Source of the DNA: an uncultured bacterium
GTDB lineage: Bacteria; Cyanobacteriota; Vampirovibrionia; Gastranaerophilales; Gastranaerophilaceae
Length of the DNA: 64,000 nt
NCBI GenBank assembly: GCA_949292185.1
Contig: CASEYP010000029.1
Span: 124,001 to 188,000, forward strand
Reading direction: 5' to 3'
Shown here: positions 45,137 through 53,811 of the stretch, in pieces
How the letters are laid out: every line of letters starts with the position of its first letter
How positions within the stretch are numbered: the stretch's first letter is position 1
The notes under the pieces: model-generated
Told to the model about the DNA's origin: nothing
What the model saw: only the letters and a program-made list of their open reading frames with translations
Database searches by the model: none
Made by a program: the position numbers and the translations under genes

Positions 45137-45950
45137 TGCCACCTCCTATAAGGGCTGAATCATAATTATATTGATACAAATTTAAATTATCAACAACTTT
45201 TTTACCGGCAAGTCGTTGCAATTCCAAGTGATATTTTTTTGCCATTTGCATATATTTTTCTTCTTCTAACTGCATATCTTTATATAGAGCTGATGATATT
45301 GCAATTTCTAAAAAATCTTCTTCGTCCATAGCCTTTACATAATTTTTGCTATATAAAAGTTCCCTTGAGCGAGCTTCCTTCAATTGAGAAAGTGAATTTT
45401 TGTAATTGTAATATGCATTAATTATTTTATCTTGCAAACTTTCAACCAACCCCGCAAGCTCAATTAATTCAGTATCTGTTAAAGGAACTTCCTGCGGAAC
45501 ATTCTTTCTGTTCAAAAGATTTTGAGCCACTCTACCAGCTGCATAAGAACCTGATTGAATCATATAATCAGCACCTAATAATGCAGGAGCTAATGACGCA
45601 CCTGATACAATTGCAGATAATGTCTTTGCCATAAGTGATGAATGTATTCTGCGTTGACTTTCAGGGGTAGATAATTTTTTCAGAGCAAATGCTATTACCT
45701 GATTATTTTCAATAGTTCCTTTCCATAAATTATCAATATCTTCCATATCTTTTTCTTTTTGAAGCTTGATAATTTCATCCATAATTTCTTTTTCACTAAT
45801 TACAAGAGAATCTTTCCCCTTATAATCAGATTTTGGCAATTCAATTTTAGCAGGCTTTACATTTCCTAACTGAACCTCATCTCCCTCTACAGCATGAGCC
45901 TGACCTGCCACAAGATACAAGATACCCAATATAATTAATATCTTTTTCAT
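45120..45950 (-). CDS. Secreted coiled-coil protein, paralog of 43370
   Basis: The start ATG 45950 opens a signal peptide (residues 1-21, ending AHA); no strong ribosome site is visible and an earlier in-frame start exists. The 276-residue protein has DNLWKGTIENNQVIAFALKKL, a hydrophobic Gly/Ala hairpin (ALLGADYMIQSGSYAAG), and long helices with LQDKIINAYYNYKNSLSQLKEA. Its stop overlaps the start of the larger paralog, so the two are translationally coupled and may act together in the envelope. No named family fits. Confidence 0.7.
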   Translation of the reverse strand: MKKILIILGILYLVAGQAHAVEGDEVQLGNVKPAKIELPKSDYKGKDSLVISEKEIMDEIIKLQKEKDMEDIDNLWKGTIENNQVIAFALKKLSTPESQRRIHSSLMAKTLSAIVSGASLAPALLGADYMIQSGSYAAGRVAQNLLNRKNVPQEVPLTDTELIELAGLVESLQDKIINAYYNYKNSLSQLKEARSRELLYSKNYVKAMDEEDFLEIAISSALYKDMQLEEEKYMQMAKKYHLELQRLAGKKVVDNLNLYQYNYDSALIGGGNVNKK

Positions 45951-46067
45951 AACAATGTTATACCATGATAATAATAATAAATCCAATGGTTGATTAATGT
46001 TTAAATCTTAAGATTGTTCTTCATTTTTGCAAAAAACTCTAAAATTAAATCTGTAGAGGATAAAGAG

Positions 46068-46820
46068 TTGAGTAACAATAATTCAAAATCAAAATACATG
46101 AGTGCCCCAACAGCCCGAAAAGAGCAACAAAAAGCACTTCAAAATAAAGCCGACTTACTTAGAGCTCAAGACTCTTTTAAAGAAGCTGCAGGTACGTATT
46201 TGAATTCAATACTACTTGATAGAAATAATGCGGACACATATCTTGGTTTAGGAATTTGTTACAAAAATTTAGGAAAAACAAAAAAAGCTATAGAATATCT
46301 GGAAAAAGCTGCATTACTGAATCCTAATAAGTTTGAAACATTTTATGAACTTGGTATCTGCAACTTAAAAGAAGGAGCAGCTTGCTGTGCGATAAAGTGT
46401 TTTATTCAAGCAATCCAAATAGAACCGGAAAATCCTGATGCGATTTATCAGCTTGGATTAGCTCACGAACAGTGTGATGAAGCCGATATGGCCTTAATGA
46501 TTTATCAAAAACTGATTGAAAATTCTCCATCCTATATAAATGCCTATATAAGAAAATCCTCATTACTTATGAAAATGGAACTTTATAAACAGGCCTTAAA
46601 ATTGTATTTAAATGTTCTAAAAATAAACAATAATTATACTAAAGTATATTTTGATATTGGCTTGTGCCTTGATAAACTTGGAAAGCAAACCGATGCAAAA
46701 AGATATTATCGCAAATTTTTATCATTTCAACCCGAATCAGAAAATGCAAATATAGCATTAAAAAGAATTGAAAAATTACGTAAAACTAAAAAAACACAAC
46801 CTAAATTATCCGTAGTTTAA
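46068..46820 (+). CDS. Tetratricopeptide repeat (TPR) protein
   Basis: The start is uncertain: TTG 46068 has AGAGGA 8 bases upstream; an ATG 30 bases later and an earlier TTG are possible. The 250-residue product carries about six 34-residue TPRs with the usual A/G/Y/P pattern (ADTYLGLGICYKNLGKTKKAIEY, then PDAIYQLGLAHEQCDEADMAL), ending in a Lys-rich tail. TPRs mediate protein contacts; the partner is unknown. No signal peptide is seen. The upstream gene is divergent. Confidence 0.82.
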   Translation: MSNNNSKSKYMSAPTARKEQQKALQNKADLLRAQDSFKEAAGTYLNSILLDRNNADTYLGLGICYKNLGKTKKAIEYLEKAALLNPNKFETFYELGICNLKEGAACCAIKCFIQAIQIEPENPDAIYQLGLAHEQCDEADMALMIYQKLIENSPSYINAYIRKSSLLMKMELYKQALKLYLNVLKINNNYTKVYFDIGLCLDKLGKQTDAKRYYRKFLSFQPESENANIALKRIEKLRKTKKTQPKLSVV

Positions 46821-46936
46821 TCAATAACCTGGGGAATTTATACGTATGTTAAATTTTATAAATTAATCTATATTACAGGGTATTTACATTACAAAAGATT
46901 TAGTGTAGTATATACACTTGGTAAGGATTTTTAATT

Positions 46937-47674
46937 ATGGCTATAGATTCTGTATCAACTTATCAACCTAGAAGGCACAATACACCTAAATTCCCGTCAG
47001 TATCTAAAAGAGATATTACATACGGTTATATTGACTTGCAAAAACAAGATGAAATAATAATGCACGGAACACCTGTTACTACATCTGATAAAATCCTTGC
47101 TGCTACAGGATCTATTATAGGTGTTACCTTACCTTTATTAGCTTTTATGAAAAAGCAAAATGTTAAAAATCCTTTTAAATTAAACTATAAAGTAGGTGAA
47201 ATGCTTACAATGGCTGCTGGAGGCAACCTCGGTGGAATTCTGCTAAGCTCTATTGGTGAACCTAAAGTTGATAAGAGAAAGAAATGGAAAGAAGGAGCAT
47301 TCCAAATGATGCTTACATCTCTTCCGCTATTATTTATCGACGGTAGCATAAAATTATGTGAAAAATCTAAAAATAAAAAAATAAACAATAATTTTGTAAA
47401 AATATTAATTTCAGCTGCCGGAGTTACTCTTGGTTCAAACCTTGCCGTTACTTTTTCAAATAAATTAAGAAACGAAAAAGAAGCTAAAAAACCAAAACGA
47501 GAATTAAAGCCAATAGATATGATTGCAAATATTGATGATGTTGTTGGAATGATGGTTCTTGCCAAAATTCCATTTGCAAGCAAAATTAAAATAGAAAGAG
47601 CCCTACCGTTCATCTATGCATTCTGCGGATATCGTTCTGGAACAGCCGATAAAAAACCTGTAAAAAAGAGTTAA
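46937..47674 (+). CDS. Membrane protein of unknown function
   Basis: A 245-residue basic protein starting MAIDSVSTYQPRRHNTPKF, a polar 45-residue lead without Sec signal, followed by four hydrophobic segments (ILAATGSIIGVTLPLLAF, MLTMAAGGNLGGILL, MLTSLPLLFIDG, ILISAAGVTLGSNLAV) joined by Lys-rich loops. The short polar start recalls the FxG group but lacks the motif. Function unknown. A canonical-looking AAGGA precedes ATG. Its stop overlaps the convergent hydrolase by four bases. Confidence 0.65.
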   Translation: MAIDSVSTYQPRRHNTPKFPSVSKRDITYGYIDLQKQDEIIMHGTPVTTSDKILAATGSIIGVTLPLLAFMKKQNVKNPFKLNYKVGEMLTMAAGGNLGGILLSSIGEPKVDKRKKWKEGAFQMMLTSLPLLFIDGSIKLCEKSKNKKINNNFVKILISAAGVTLGSNLAVTFSNKLRNEKEAKKPKRELKPIDMIANIDDVVGMMVLAKIPFASKIKIERALPFIYAFCGYRSGTADKKPVKKS

Positions 47675-48396
47675 TTTAGCCAATCAAAGCACATTTGCAT
47701 AAAATCATTTCTAAAATCCATATGCAAATCTTCTGCGTGTCTTGCATTTTTAAAAAGCACGTATTTTTTAGGACATTTTGCATTTTTATATAGAAGCTCT
47801 GTATGCCAAGGATATACAGTTGGATCTTTTTCTCCCGCTACAAATAAAACAGGAACCTTAACATCACTAATCAAATCAATTGGTCTTTCTTTTTTTAGAA
47901 ATGGAGAACCTGCCCTAATAGACATCCACCTTGCTAATTCAAACTTTTTAAACAATGTAGGAACCCAAGCATCAGGCAAATACATATTATTTTCAATTTT
48001 CATAAAATCAGACGGCGCTGAAACTGCAATAACTTTATCAACATCATTATATTTTGCACTATAATTTAACACCAACGCCCCACCTAGCGAAAATCCGCAC
48101 AAATATATATTTTTATAATTAAAATCTTTATTTTTAGCATAATTTATGACTTCAAAAAGATCCAAAACTTCTTTAGCCGTAAATGTGTAAAAGCCAGAAC
48201 TTTTACCATGCCCACGAAAATCCATAACAATTACATCATATCGTTCACAAAAATCCTGAGCTAAAGTCATAAAAGCTTTAGAATCCTTTGTCATAAACCA
48301 ACCGGGACAAATAATTACAACATCATCATAACCATTTTTATAATGATTGATTGCAATTTTTACATTATCTTCGGTATATACAAATGACTCTAACAT
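47671..48396 (-). CDS. Alpha/beta hydrolase
   Basis: The 241-residue protein has an alpha/beta-hydrolase fold: oxyanion strand VIICPGWFMTKDSK, VMDFRGHGKSSG, the nucleophile elbow CGFSLGGAL (Ser in G-F-S-L-G), catalytic Asp region FVAGEKDPTV and terminal His in KNARHAEDLH. No signal peptide; a cytosolic serine esterase or lipase-like enzyme is likely. The substrate is unknown. It lies 2 bases from the next minus-strand gene. Confidence 0.9.
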   Translation of the reverse strand: MLESFVYTEDNVKIAINHYKNGYDDVVIICPGWFMTKDSKAFMTLAQDFCERYDVIVMDFRGHGKSSGFYTFTAKEVLDLFEVINYAKNKDFNYKNIYLCGFSLGGALVLNYSAKYNDVDKVIAVSAPSDFMKIENNMYLPDAWVPTLFKKFELARWMSIRAGSPFLKKERPIDLISDVKVPVLFVAGEKDPTVYPWHTELLYKNAKCPKKYVLFKNARHAEDLHMDFRNDFMQMCFDWLN

Positions 48397-48398
48397 AT

Positions 48399-49100
48399 TT
48401 ACTTCGTAGGAGTAGTAGATTGCATCAATTCAGAAAATTGTTGAATCAATTCATCCATATTTACAACAGTACAGACTTCTCCTTGAGATAATAAATCCAT
48501 TAATTTCTTTTCACTAGGAGTCAATTCATTTGTACTTGGCAATTCGTATATATAATCGGGATCATTTAGCATTTTATTTATCTGTTTTACGTTTCTTTTG
48601 TCTTCCTCAATAACAGAATCTACCAATAAATTTAACTGTTTTTTTGTAAAAGCACATTCTACTTTAGGCTCAATTTTTGAAATTTTATCATTACTTACAT
48701 TTATTCCAAAAGATTTTCTAAAATCATCACTTAGATTTTTAACTTTCGCAGACATATGATATTCGCACTTTTTATCGACCCAACCATTAATTTTTATCCC
48801 AAAAGTTAAACTTAATCCAAATAAATCAAAATCATAATTTTCATCCATAGGCTTACATTCTCTTAAATCCTTAATCATATCTTCGGTTAACTTGGATTTA
48901 ATCTCTTCAGAATCAATATTTGTATCTACCACATTAGTTTTTTCCACAGATGTTTCATCTGATTGCTCTTTTATAACTTCTCTTTTCGTTTCAACAGAAT
49001 CAGATGCACCTACAGGCGCCATAACTTCTGCAATTTTTGCTATAGCCTGAGTTCCCACTAATAAACTAATAATTAATACTAAAATATTTATCTTTTTCAT
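48399..49100 (-). CDS. Secreted protein, tandem paralog A
   Basis: ATG 49100 has AGGAA before it and begins a signal peptide (residues 1-22). The 233-residue protein has an acidic linker, then a domain of four conserved cysteines: CKPMDENYDFDLFG, INGWVDKKCEYHM, VECAFTKKQLNLLVDS and KLMDLLSQGEVCTVV. The neighbouring gene at 49126 has the same cysteines and order. The family is not recognised. The domain, about 150 residues, is probably extracytoplasmic and disulfide-bonded. Confidence 0.75.
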   Translation of the reverse strand: MKKINILVLIISLLVGTQAIAKIAEVMAPVGASDSVETKREVIKEQSDETSVEKTNVVDTNIDSEEIKSKLTEDMIKDLRECKPMDENYDFDLFGLSLTFGIKINGWVDKKCEYHMSAKVKNLSDDFRKSFGINVSNDKISKIEPKVECAFTKKQLNLLVDSVIEEDKRNVKQINKMLNDPDYIYELPSTNELTPSEKKLMDLLSQGEVCTVVNMDELIQQFSELMQSTTPTK

Positions 49101-49125
49101 CAAAATTTCCTATCTATAAATTTAC

Positions 49126-49773
49126 TTACATACCAAATAAAGAATTGAACATTCCGGAAGAATCACCTGCATTCAAAATTGTACAAGCTTTATCATTTAA
49201 TAAAACATCCATAAGCTTCATATCTGAGCCACTCATATTACTCATAGTTGGCATTTCTATACTCATAGGATTTTTTAACATATTATTTTTAGCCCCTGCA
49301 GCACGTTCATTTTCTTGCAATATAGAATCTCCAACATTCAATAATTGTTCTTTTGTAAAATCACATCTGATTTTAGGTTCAAATGTAAATATTGAAGCAG
49401 CAGATGCATCTACTCCATATATTTGTTGAAATGTATTACTTATACCATTAGATTGAGCAATAAAATTCAATCTGCATTTATTATTTACCCATCCTTCTAT
49501 GCTAACCTTGAATGAAAAATTTATACCTGAAACATCTGTATTTAATGTTTCAGTATAAGGTTTGCACATTTTAACATTATCAGAAAGCTTGTTACCTGTT
49601 GTATTAGAATTCGTTGAAGAACTTCTACCTCTGTTTTGTTGAATTCTTTGAGTTTGCTGAGTTTGGGTCTGAGGGCGATTTATTCTTCTTTGAGTCTGTA
49701 CAACATCAGCAAAAACACTACAACCTAAAACCATAAATACTAATAATACTATACTTATAAAACACTTTTTCAT
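49126..49773 (-). CDS. Secreted protein, tandem paralog B
   Basis: This 215-residue protein has a signal peptide (cleavage near residue 22), a Gln/Arg/Asn-rich linker with RPQTQTQQTQRIQ, then the same four-cysteine domain as its neighbour: CKPYTETLNTDVSG, IEGWVNNKCRLNF, IRCDFTKEQLLNVGDS and KLMDVLLNDKACTIL. Tandem duplication is clear. Function unknown. Confidence 0.75.
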   Translation of the reverse strand: MKKCFISIVLLVFMVLGCSVFADVVQTQRRINRPQTQTQQTQRIQQNRGRSSSTNSNTTGNKLSDNVKMCKPYTETLNTDVSGINFSFKVSIEGWVNNKCRLNFIAQSNGISNTFQQIYGVDASAASIFTFEPKIRCDFTKEQLLNVGDSILQENERAAGAKNNMLKNPMSIEMPTMSNMSGSDMKLMDVLLNDKACTILNAGDSSGMFNSLFGM

Positions 49774-49904
49774 AATTTCACAACCTTAATTTCAACTGAT
49801 AAAATTATACCCCAAAAGCTCATTCTATACAAGTCGAATAGCCTTTTATCAAATTTTATTATATAATCATAATGAAGAGGAGCGCAAATTAAGCAAGGGG
49901 AAAG

Positions 49905-50582
49905 ATGGAAGAAGAAAATTCAAATAATTTATTACTACTTGGGATTAGTATATTAGGTTTTGGATTAATATTAGGATACTATTCAATTTCTTGCTATTTA
50001 GAAGTAAAAAATCTTAATGATAAAATAGATCTTCAATCTATTGCAAATGATAATGACATTTCCACCTCTGATAAATATTATAAATATTTATCTATAGACG
50101 ATTATTTAGAACAAAATTTAAATAAAAATAAAAATATTCCACTAAAAAATATTTCATGTGTATACCTTGATTATGCACAACAAAATGCTATTGAATTATA
50201 CAACTTAACTAATAGAAAATTGGATAGTGATGATTCTAAAAGAAGTGTTGCAACAGGTACAATCAGAAAACTATATAACACATTAGACTACTATAAAACC
50301 TGCAAACAAACAGAAAGCTATAAACAAGAGTTAAAAGATATTTTAAAGGAAATTGAACAATCTCAAAACCTTCATATAGATTCAGAACAACGCATGAATG
50401 AATTTCTAAACTCAAGAAATGAACTTCCTAACTCATATACAGAAGAACAAACTCCAAACAAAATACAAGGACAAATTCCAACAGACGATGTAAATCAAAC
50501 CCCACAACAACTGCCACAAAATATACAACAACAATCAAACCAAGTTCAAACACAATACCAAGATAATTACTCAACTTACTAA
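49905..50582 (+). CDS. Single-pass membrane protein with Gln/Asn-rich tail
   Basis: The 225-residue protein has an N-terminal membrane helix (residues 8-28) with a polar remainder: helical segments around YLSIDDYLEQNL, a four-helix-like region to about residue 160 and a Gln/Pro/Asn-rich disordered tail. The start has only six polar residues before the helix, so N-in orientation with an external domain is likely. I do not recognise the family. AAGGGG precedes ATG, and a hairpin terminator follows. Confidence 0.65.
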   Translation: MEEENSNNLLLLGISILGFGLILGYYSISCYLEVKNLNDKIDLQSIANDNDISTSDKYYKYLSIDDYLEQNLNKNKNIPLKNISCVYLDYAQQNAIELYNLTNRKLDSDDSKRSVATGTIRKLYNTLDYYKTCKQTESYKQELKDILKEIEQSQNLHIDSEQRMNEFLNSRNELPNSYTEEQTPNKIQGQIPTDDVNQTPQQLPQNIQQQSNQVQTQYQDNYSTY

Positions 50583-50604
50583 TATTTAAACAAGCAAAAA
50601 AAAA

Positions 50605-50630
50605 CCACTCACAAGTGAGTGGGTCGTTTT
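50605..50630 (+). terminator. Probable rho-independent terminator
   Basis: CCACTCAC and GTGAGTGG form a near-perfect hairpin with a 2-base loop, followed by GTCGTTTT. Confidence 0.8.
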
Positions 50631-50676
50631 CTGCATCCTAATGGTCTCTTTTAGTGTTTATTATTTAGGAGTTTAT

Positions 50677-50739
50677 ATGTTTTTGGGGTTAATGAACTAT
50701 TTATATTTAGTGTTTCGACTACACTTAAATCTTATGTAA
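50677..50739 (+). CDS. Possible 20-residue hydrophobic peptide
   Basis: ATG 50677 has AGGAG 5 bases upstream and opens 20 codons (MFLGLMNYLYLVFRLHLNLM, stop at 50737). A perfect 18-bp palindrome ACAATAAAATTTTATTGT (50750-50767) follows 11 bases later. The peptide is hydrophobic, like type I toxin peptides, but short frames arise easily in AT-rich DNA. The remaining gap to 50948 shows AT-rich sequence only, with the shared motif after it. Confidence 0.3.
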   Translation: MFLGLMNYLYLVFRLHLNLM

Positions 50740-50948
50740 TTATTATGCCACAATAAAATTTTATTGTCAATAATATGTTTTTATCTTTTTTTAGCATCTC
50801 CCGAATTGCGCGAATAGTGTATATTTTACACTTTACAAAACTTAATATTGTATTTTTCTACAACATCTTGTTACATGCTTCTACAAATTTGCTTTCATTA
50901 AGAAATGTAAATCCGCAAATCTTTGAAATGGCAATTACTTAAACCTTA

Positions 50949-50983
50949 TATACTTTATATATAAAAGAGCGAGTATAAGGAAT
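50949..50983 (+). promoter_or_regulatory. Upstream motif shared with the gene at 8883
   Basis: TATACTTTATATATA (50949-50963) and TATAAGGAAT (50974-50983) repeat the pair found at 8841-8876. The second part ends 5 bases before the start codon. Confidence 0.5.
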
Positions 50984-50988
50984 TTAAC

Positions 50989-51333
50989 ATGGATAGCAGA
51001 CGTTCAATTGATTCGATTAACAGAAGTGCAGCAATTAGCGAAGACAATTATGTTAGAACTGACTTAAATATAAAAAGAAGCGATGATGAAACTCGTAATA
51101 TTATCAGTTCAACATTTGGAATGATAAAAAACAACTTAAATGCCTTATGGTATTCTGTAGGTTTAGATCCAAATGTAAACATGGCTTATGAAAAAACAAT
51201 GACTGATCCAAATTCAACAATTGAAGTTAACGGAAAAAAATTCTATCCACACCCTGGTGTGGGGAACCTTCAACCATATAATGAAGCCGGCAACCCGTCT
51301 GGTGGATGTTTTACAATGCAAACTTTAGCATAA
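50989..51333 (+). CDS. Small protein of unknown function
   Basis: A 114-residue protein beginning with a polar MDSRRSIDSINRSAAISE run and ending with GNPSGGCFTMQTLA. There is one Cys near the C-terminus. No signal peptide, membrane segment or known family. AAGGAAT precedes the start, and a second small gene follows after 15 bases, so they form an operon. The promoter resembles that of the small gene at 8883. Confidence 0.65.
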   Translation: MDSRRSIDSINRSAAISEDNYVRTDLNIKRSDDETRNIISSTFGMIKNNLNALWYSVGLDPNVNMAYEKTMTDPNSTIEVNGKKFYPHPGVGNLQPYNEAGNPSGGCFTMQTLA

Positions 51334-51348
51334 AGGAGTTTAGCAACA

Positions 51349-51609
51349 ATGCAACAAATTGCAGGAGTACAATTAAATTCAAAACCAGGAACAGATTTCA
51401 ACACACAATACAGTGTGCCTGATACCGGTTTGACTAATAATACAACTCTTGCAAAGAGTAATCCTTTATATAACTTGTTACAAGTTATGTTTCAAAACAC
51501 ACAAACAAATAACATTTCAGAACAAGCTCCAAAATGTGATGTAATTGGTTCAAACGGACTTAAAGCAAACAGCAATAAAGGTGATCATAAATTATTTACA
51601 CAAGCATAA
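51349..51609 (+). CDS. Small protein of unknown function (partner of 50989)
   Basis: An 86-residue Asn/Thr/Gln-rich protein with AAGGAG before ATG. It starts 15 bases after its neighbour and is closed by a strong terminator. A likely disordered chain with a short hydrophobic helix near NPLYNLLQVMF. Single Cys near the end. Unknown family. Confidence 0.6.
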   Translation: MQQIAGVQLNSKPGTDFNTQYSVPDTGLTNNTTLAKSNPLYNLLQVMFQNTQTNNISEQAPKCDVIGSNGLKANSNKGDHKLFTQA

Positions 51610-51642
51610 AAAACCTCTAATAATTAAATATTAGAGGTTTTT
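51610..51642 (+). terminator. Rho-independent terminator
   Basis: AAAACCTCTAATA pairs with TATTAGAGGTTTT around ATTAAA, closing the two-gene unit. Confidence 0.93.
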
Positions 51643-51666
51643 ATTTATAAATTATTTTATGAATAA

Positions 51667-52791
51667 TTAAACTGCAGCTGCTGCTTTTGATTTTTCAATA
51701 CATTCCATCAAAGTATTAGCAACAGTTTCTTGTTCTTCTTTTGTAATTTCCGGGAACATTGGAAGTGAAATTACCATTTCTGTATTCTTTTCAGTAATAG
51801 GCAATGATCCAGGTCCCATACCTAACCAAGCATTAACTTTTTGGAAGTGAAGAGGGATTGGATAATATAACATAGCGCCAATACCTTTTTCACCAAGCAT
51901 TTTGTGAACTGCATCACGGTTAGGAATTTTTACTGTATATTGATGGTAAACACAATATGTATTATCTAATTCTTTAGGAGTTTGAACATCTGCACAATTT
52001 GCGAATAATTTATTATAATATGCAGCACGTTCTCTACGTTTTACATTCCATTCATCAATGTGTTTAGCTTTAACTCTTAAAATAGCAGCTTGAATTTCAT
52101 CAAGACGGCTATTTACACCAAGTTCATCATTATGATAACGAACCATAGAACCGTGGTTTCTCAAAGCGATTAATCTGTCTTTTAATTTTTCATCGTTAAC
52201 TGTACATAAACCACCGTCACCCATAGTTCCTAAGTTTTTAGTAGGATAGAAACTATAGCATCCAATATCACCAAAAGTACCAACTTTTTGACCCTTGAAT
52301 GAAGAACCTATTGCTTGGCAACAATCTTCAACAACTCTTAAATTATGTTTTTTAGCAATAGCCATAATTGATTCCATATCACAAGGTTGACCATATAAGT
52401 GAACAGGAATAATAGCTTTTGTATTAGGAGTAATAGCAGCTTCAATCTTCTTAGGATCGATATTAAAAGTATCTGCATCAATATCAACAAATACAGGTTT
52501 TGCACCAACCATACCAATAGCTTCAGCAGTTGCTACAAATGTAAATGCTGTTGTAATAACTTCATCTCCAGGTCCGATATTTAAAGCTCTTAATGCTACG
52601 TGTAAAGCATCTGTACCTGAGTTCAATGCAACTGTATAATTACAACCGATGTATTTAGCCAATTCACTTTCTAAAGCATGTACATTTGGTCCTAAAATAT
52701 AGCAACCTGATCTCATAACTTCGCATACTGCTTTTTCAGCTTCTTCGCCGATTTGTGCGTATTGGCGTTTTGAATCAAAAATAGGAATCAT
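51667..52791 (-). CDS. DegT/DnrJ/EryC1/StrS aminotransferase
   Basis: ATG 52791 has AAGGAG 6 bases upstream; an earlier start 10 codons away is not favoured. The 374-residue PLP enzyme shows GCNYTVALNSGTDALHVAL, EVITTAFTFVATAEAI, DADTFNIDPKKIEAAI, VHLYGQPCDM, VVEDCCQAIGS and the PLP-Lys segment YSFYPTKNLGTMGDGG. It transaminates nucleotide-activated keto-sugars for surface polysaccharides or glycosylated proteins. The sugar nucleotidyltransferase at 40938 could supply an earlier step. Monocistronic. Confidence 0.93.
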   Translation of the reverse strand: MIPIFDSKRQYAQIGEEAEKAVCEVMRSGCYILGPNVHALESELAKYIGCNYTVALNSGTDALHVALRALNIGPGDEVITTAFTFVATAEAIGMVGAKPVFVDIDADTFNIDPKKIEAAITPNTKAIIPVHLYGQPCDMESIMAIAKKHNLRVVEDCCQAIGSSFKGQKVGTFGDIGCYSFYPTKNLGTMGDGGLCTVNDEKLKDRLIALRNHGSMVRYHNDELGVNSRLDEIQAAILRVKAKHIDEWNVKRRERAAYYNKLFANCADVQTPKELDNTYCVYHQYTVKIPNRDAVHKMLGEKGIGAMLYYPIPLHFQKVNAWLGMGPGSLPITEKNTEMVISLPMFPEITKEEQETVANTLMECIEKSKAAAAV

Positions 52792-53006
52792 GTTTCTCTC
52801 CTTTATCTTTCTACCAATCATTATACATTATCATTATACCATAGCCCAGAGCGTCTTAATATAAACTTTATATGAATAATCTTTGTAAATAAGCATATTT
52901 TGAATAAATTCACCAGCAAAATACGAAAAAAAGACGACGTTTTTTACAAATTGAATATGTAATATATTTAATAAACATATTAGCAATAAATAAAAAGGAG
53001 AAAAAT

Positions 53007-53552
53007 ATGAGCTTAAAAGATAGCAAAACAGAAAAGAATTTACAAAAAGCTTTTGATATTGTTGCAAAACGAAGTACAGAATATGACATATACGCACTGA
53101 TTGCTCAAAGAGAAGGAAATCCTGAATTACAAAAACTTTTGACAATGTTTTCAAACATGGAAAAAGAACACGCAAAAGTTTGGTTCAAATGGATAAACGA
53201 TGGAAATGTTCCAAAACTAACAGAATGTCTTGAAAATGCACTTCAAAAAGAAAAAGATGAACTTGAAGGTATCTATAATGAATATACACAAACAGCTAAA
53301 AAAGAAGGATTTGAACATGTTGCAGGATTATTTGAAAAAATTGAATCTTTTGAAATTACCCACATTGACAGATTGCAAAAAGTAATCTCAAAACTAAAAG
53401 ATAATGTACAACCAAATGATGATGGAACATTCAATTGGGTATGTTCCGTATGCGGTTGCGTGTTTAAACAAAAAGAGGCACCAAACTATTGTCCAATTTG
53501 CGTAAAAGATAACGTATTTTTCTATAAAGATGCAAAAGAAGATGAAAAATAA
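53007..53552 (+). CDS. rbr: Rubrerythrin
   Basis: The 181-residue protein has an N-terminal ferritin-like four-helix domain with the diiron ligands in KRSTEYDIYALIAQREGN, FSNMEKEHAKVW (E-x-x-H) and the second pair near ESFEITHIDRLQK, then a C-terminal rubredoxin-like domain with WVCSVCGC and YCPICV. It reduces hydrogen peroxide in the cytosol of anaerobes. AAAAGGAG precedes the ATG. A single-gene unit just upstream of tRNA-Gln. Confidence 0.92.
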   Translation: MSLKDSKTEKNLQKAFDIVAKRSTEYDIYALIAQREGNPELQKLLTMFSNMEKEHAKVWFKWINDGNVPKLTECLENALQKEKDELEGIYNEYTQTAKKEGFEHVAGLFEKIESFEITHIDRLQKVISKLKDNVQPNDDGTFNWVCSVCGCVFKQKEAPNYCPICVKDNVFFYKDAKEDEK

Positions 53553-53563
53553 ACAATAAAAAA

Positions 53564-53634
53564 CTCCCGGAGATGGATTCGAACCACCGTTGGAAGAGCC
53601 AGAATCTTCAGTCCTGCCACTAGACGATCCGGGA
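53564..53634 (-). tRNA. tRNA-Gln (CTG)
   Basis: The complement has acceptor TCCCGGA/TCCGGGA, D-arm, anticodon loop TTCTGGC (anticodon CTG between T33 and G37) and T-loop TTCGAAT. The discriminator is G. Confidence 0.93.
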
Positions 53635-53811
53635 TTACATACATTATTTTAAAACTTGAAAATTTAATTACAAGCACAAAATATTGAAAGCCTTAAACCC
53701 ATCAAAAGACGTTTATTATCTTTCAAAATTGCAATTATTATAAATATTAAGTATTTGTAAAGAAATAGCTATATAGTATCAATTAAAAATATCATCAACA
53801 TTAATAAAAAT

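Noticed and set aside
52834-53175. 113-residue hydrophobic frame on the minus strand overlapping the rubrerythrin start
   Set aside because: It is antisense to a clear rubrerythrin gene, has no ribosome site, and its composition is that of reverse-complemented coding DNA.
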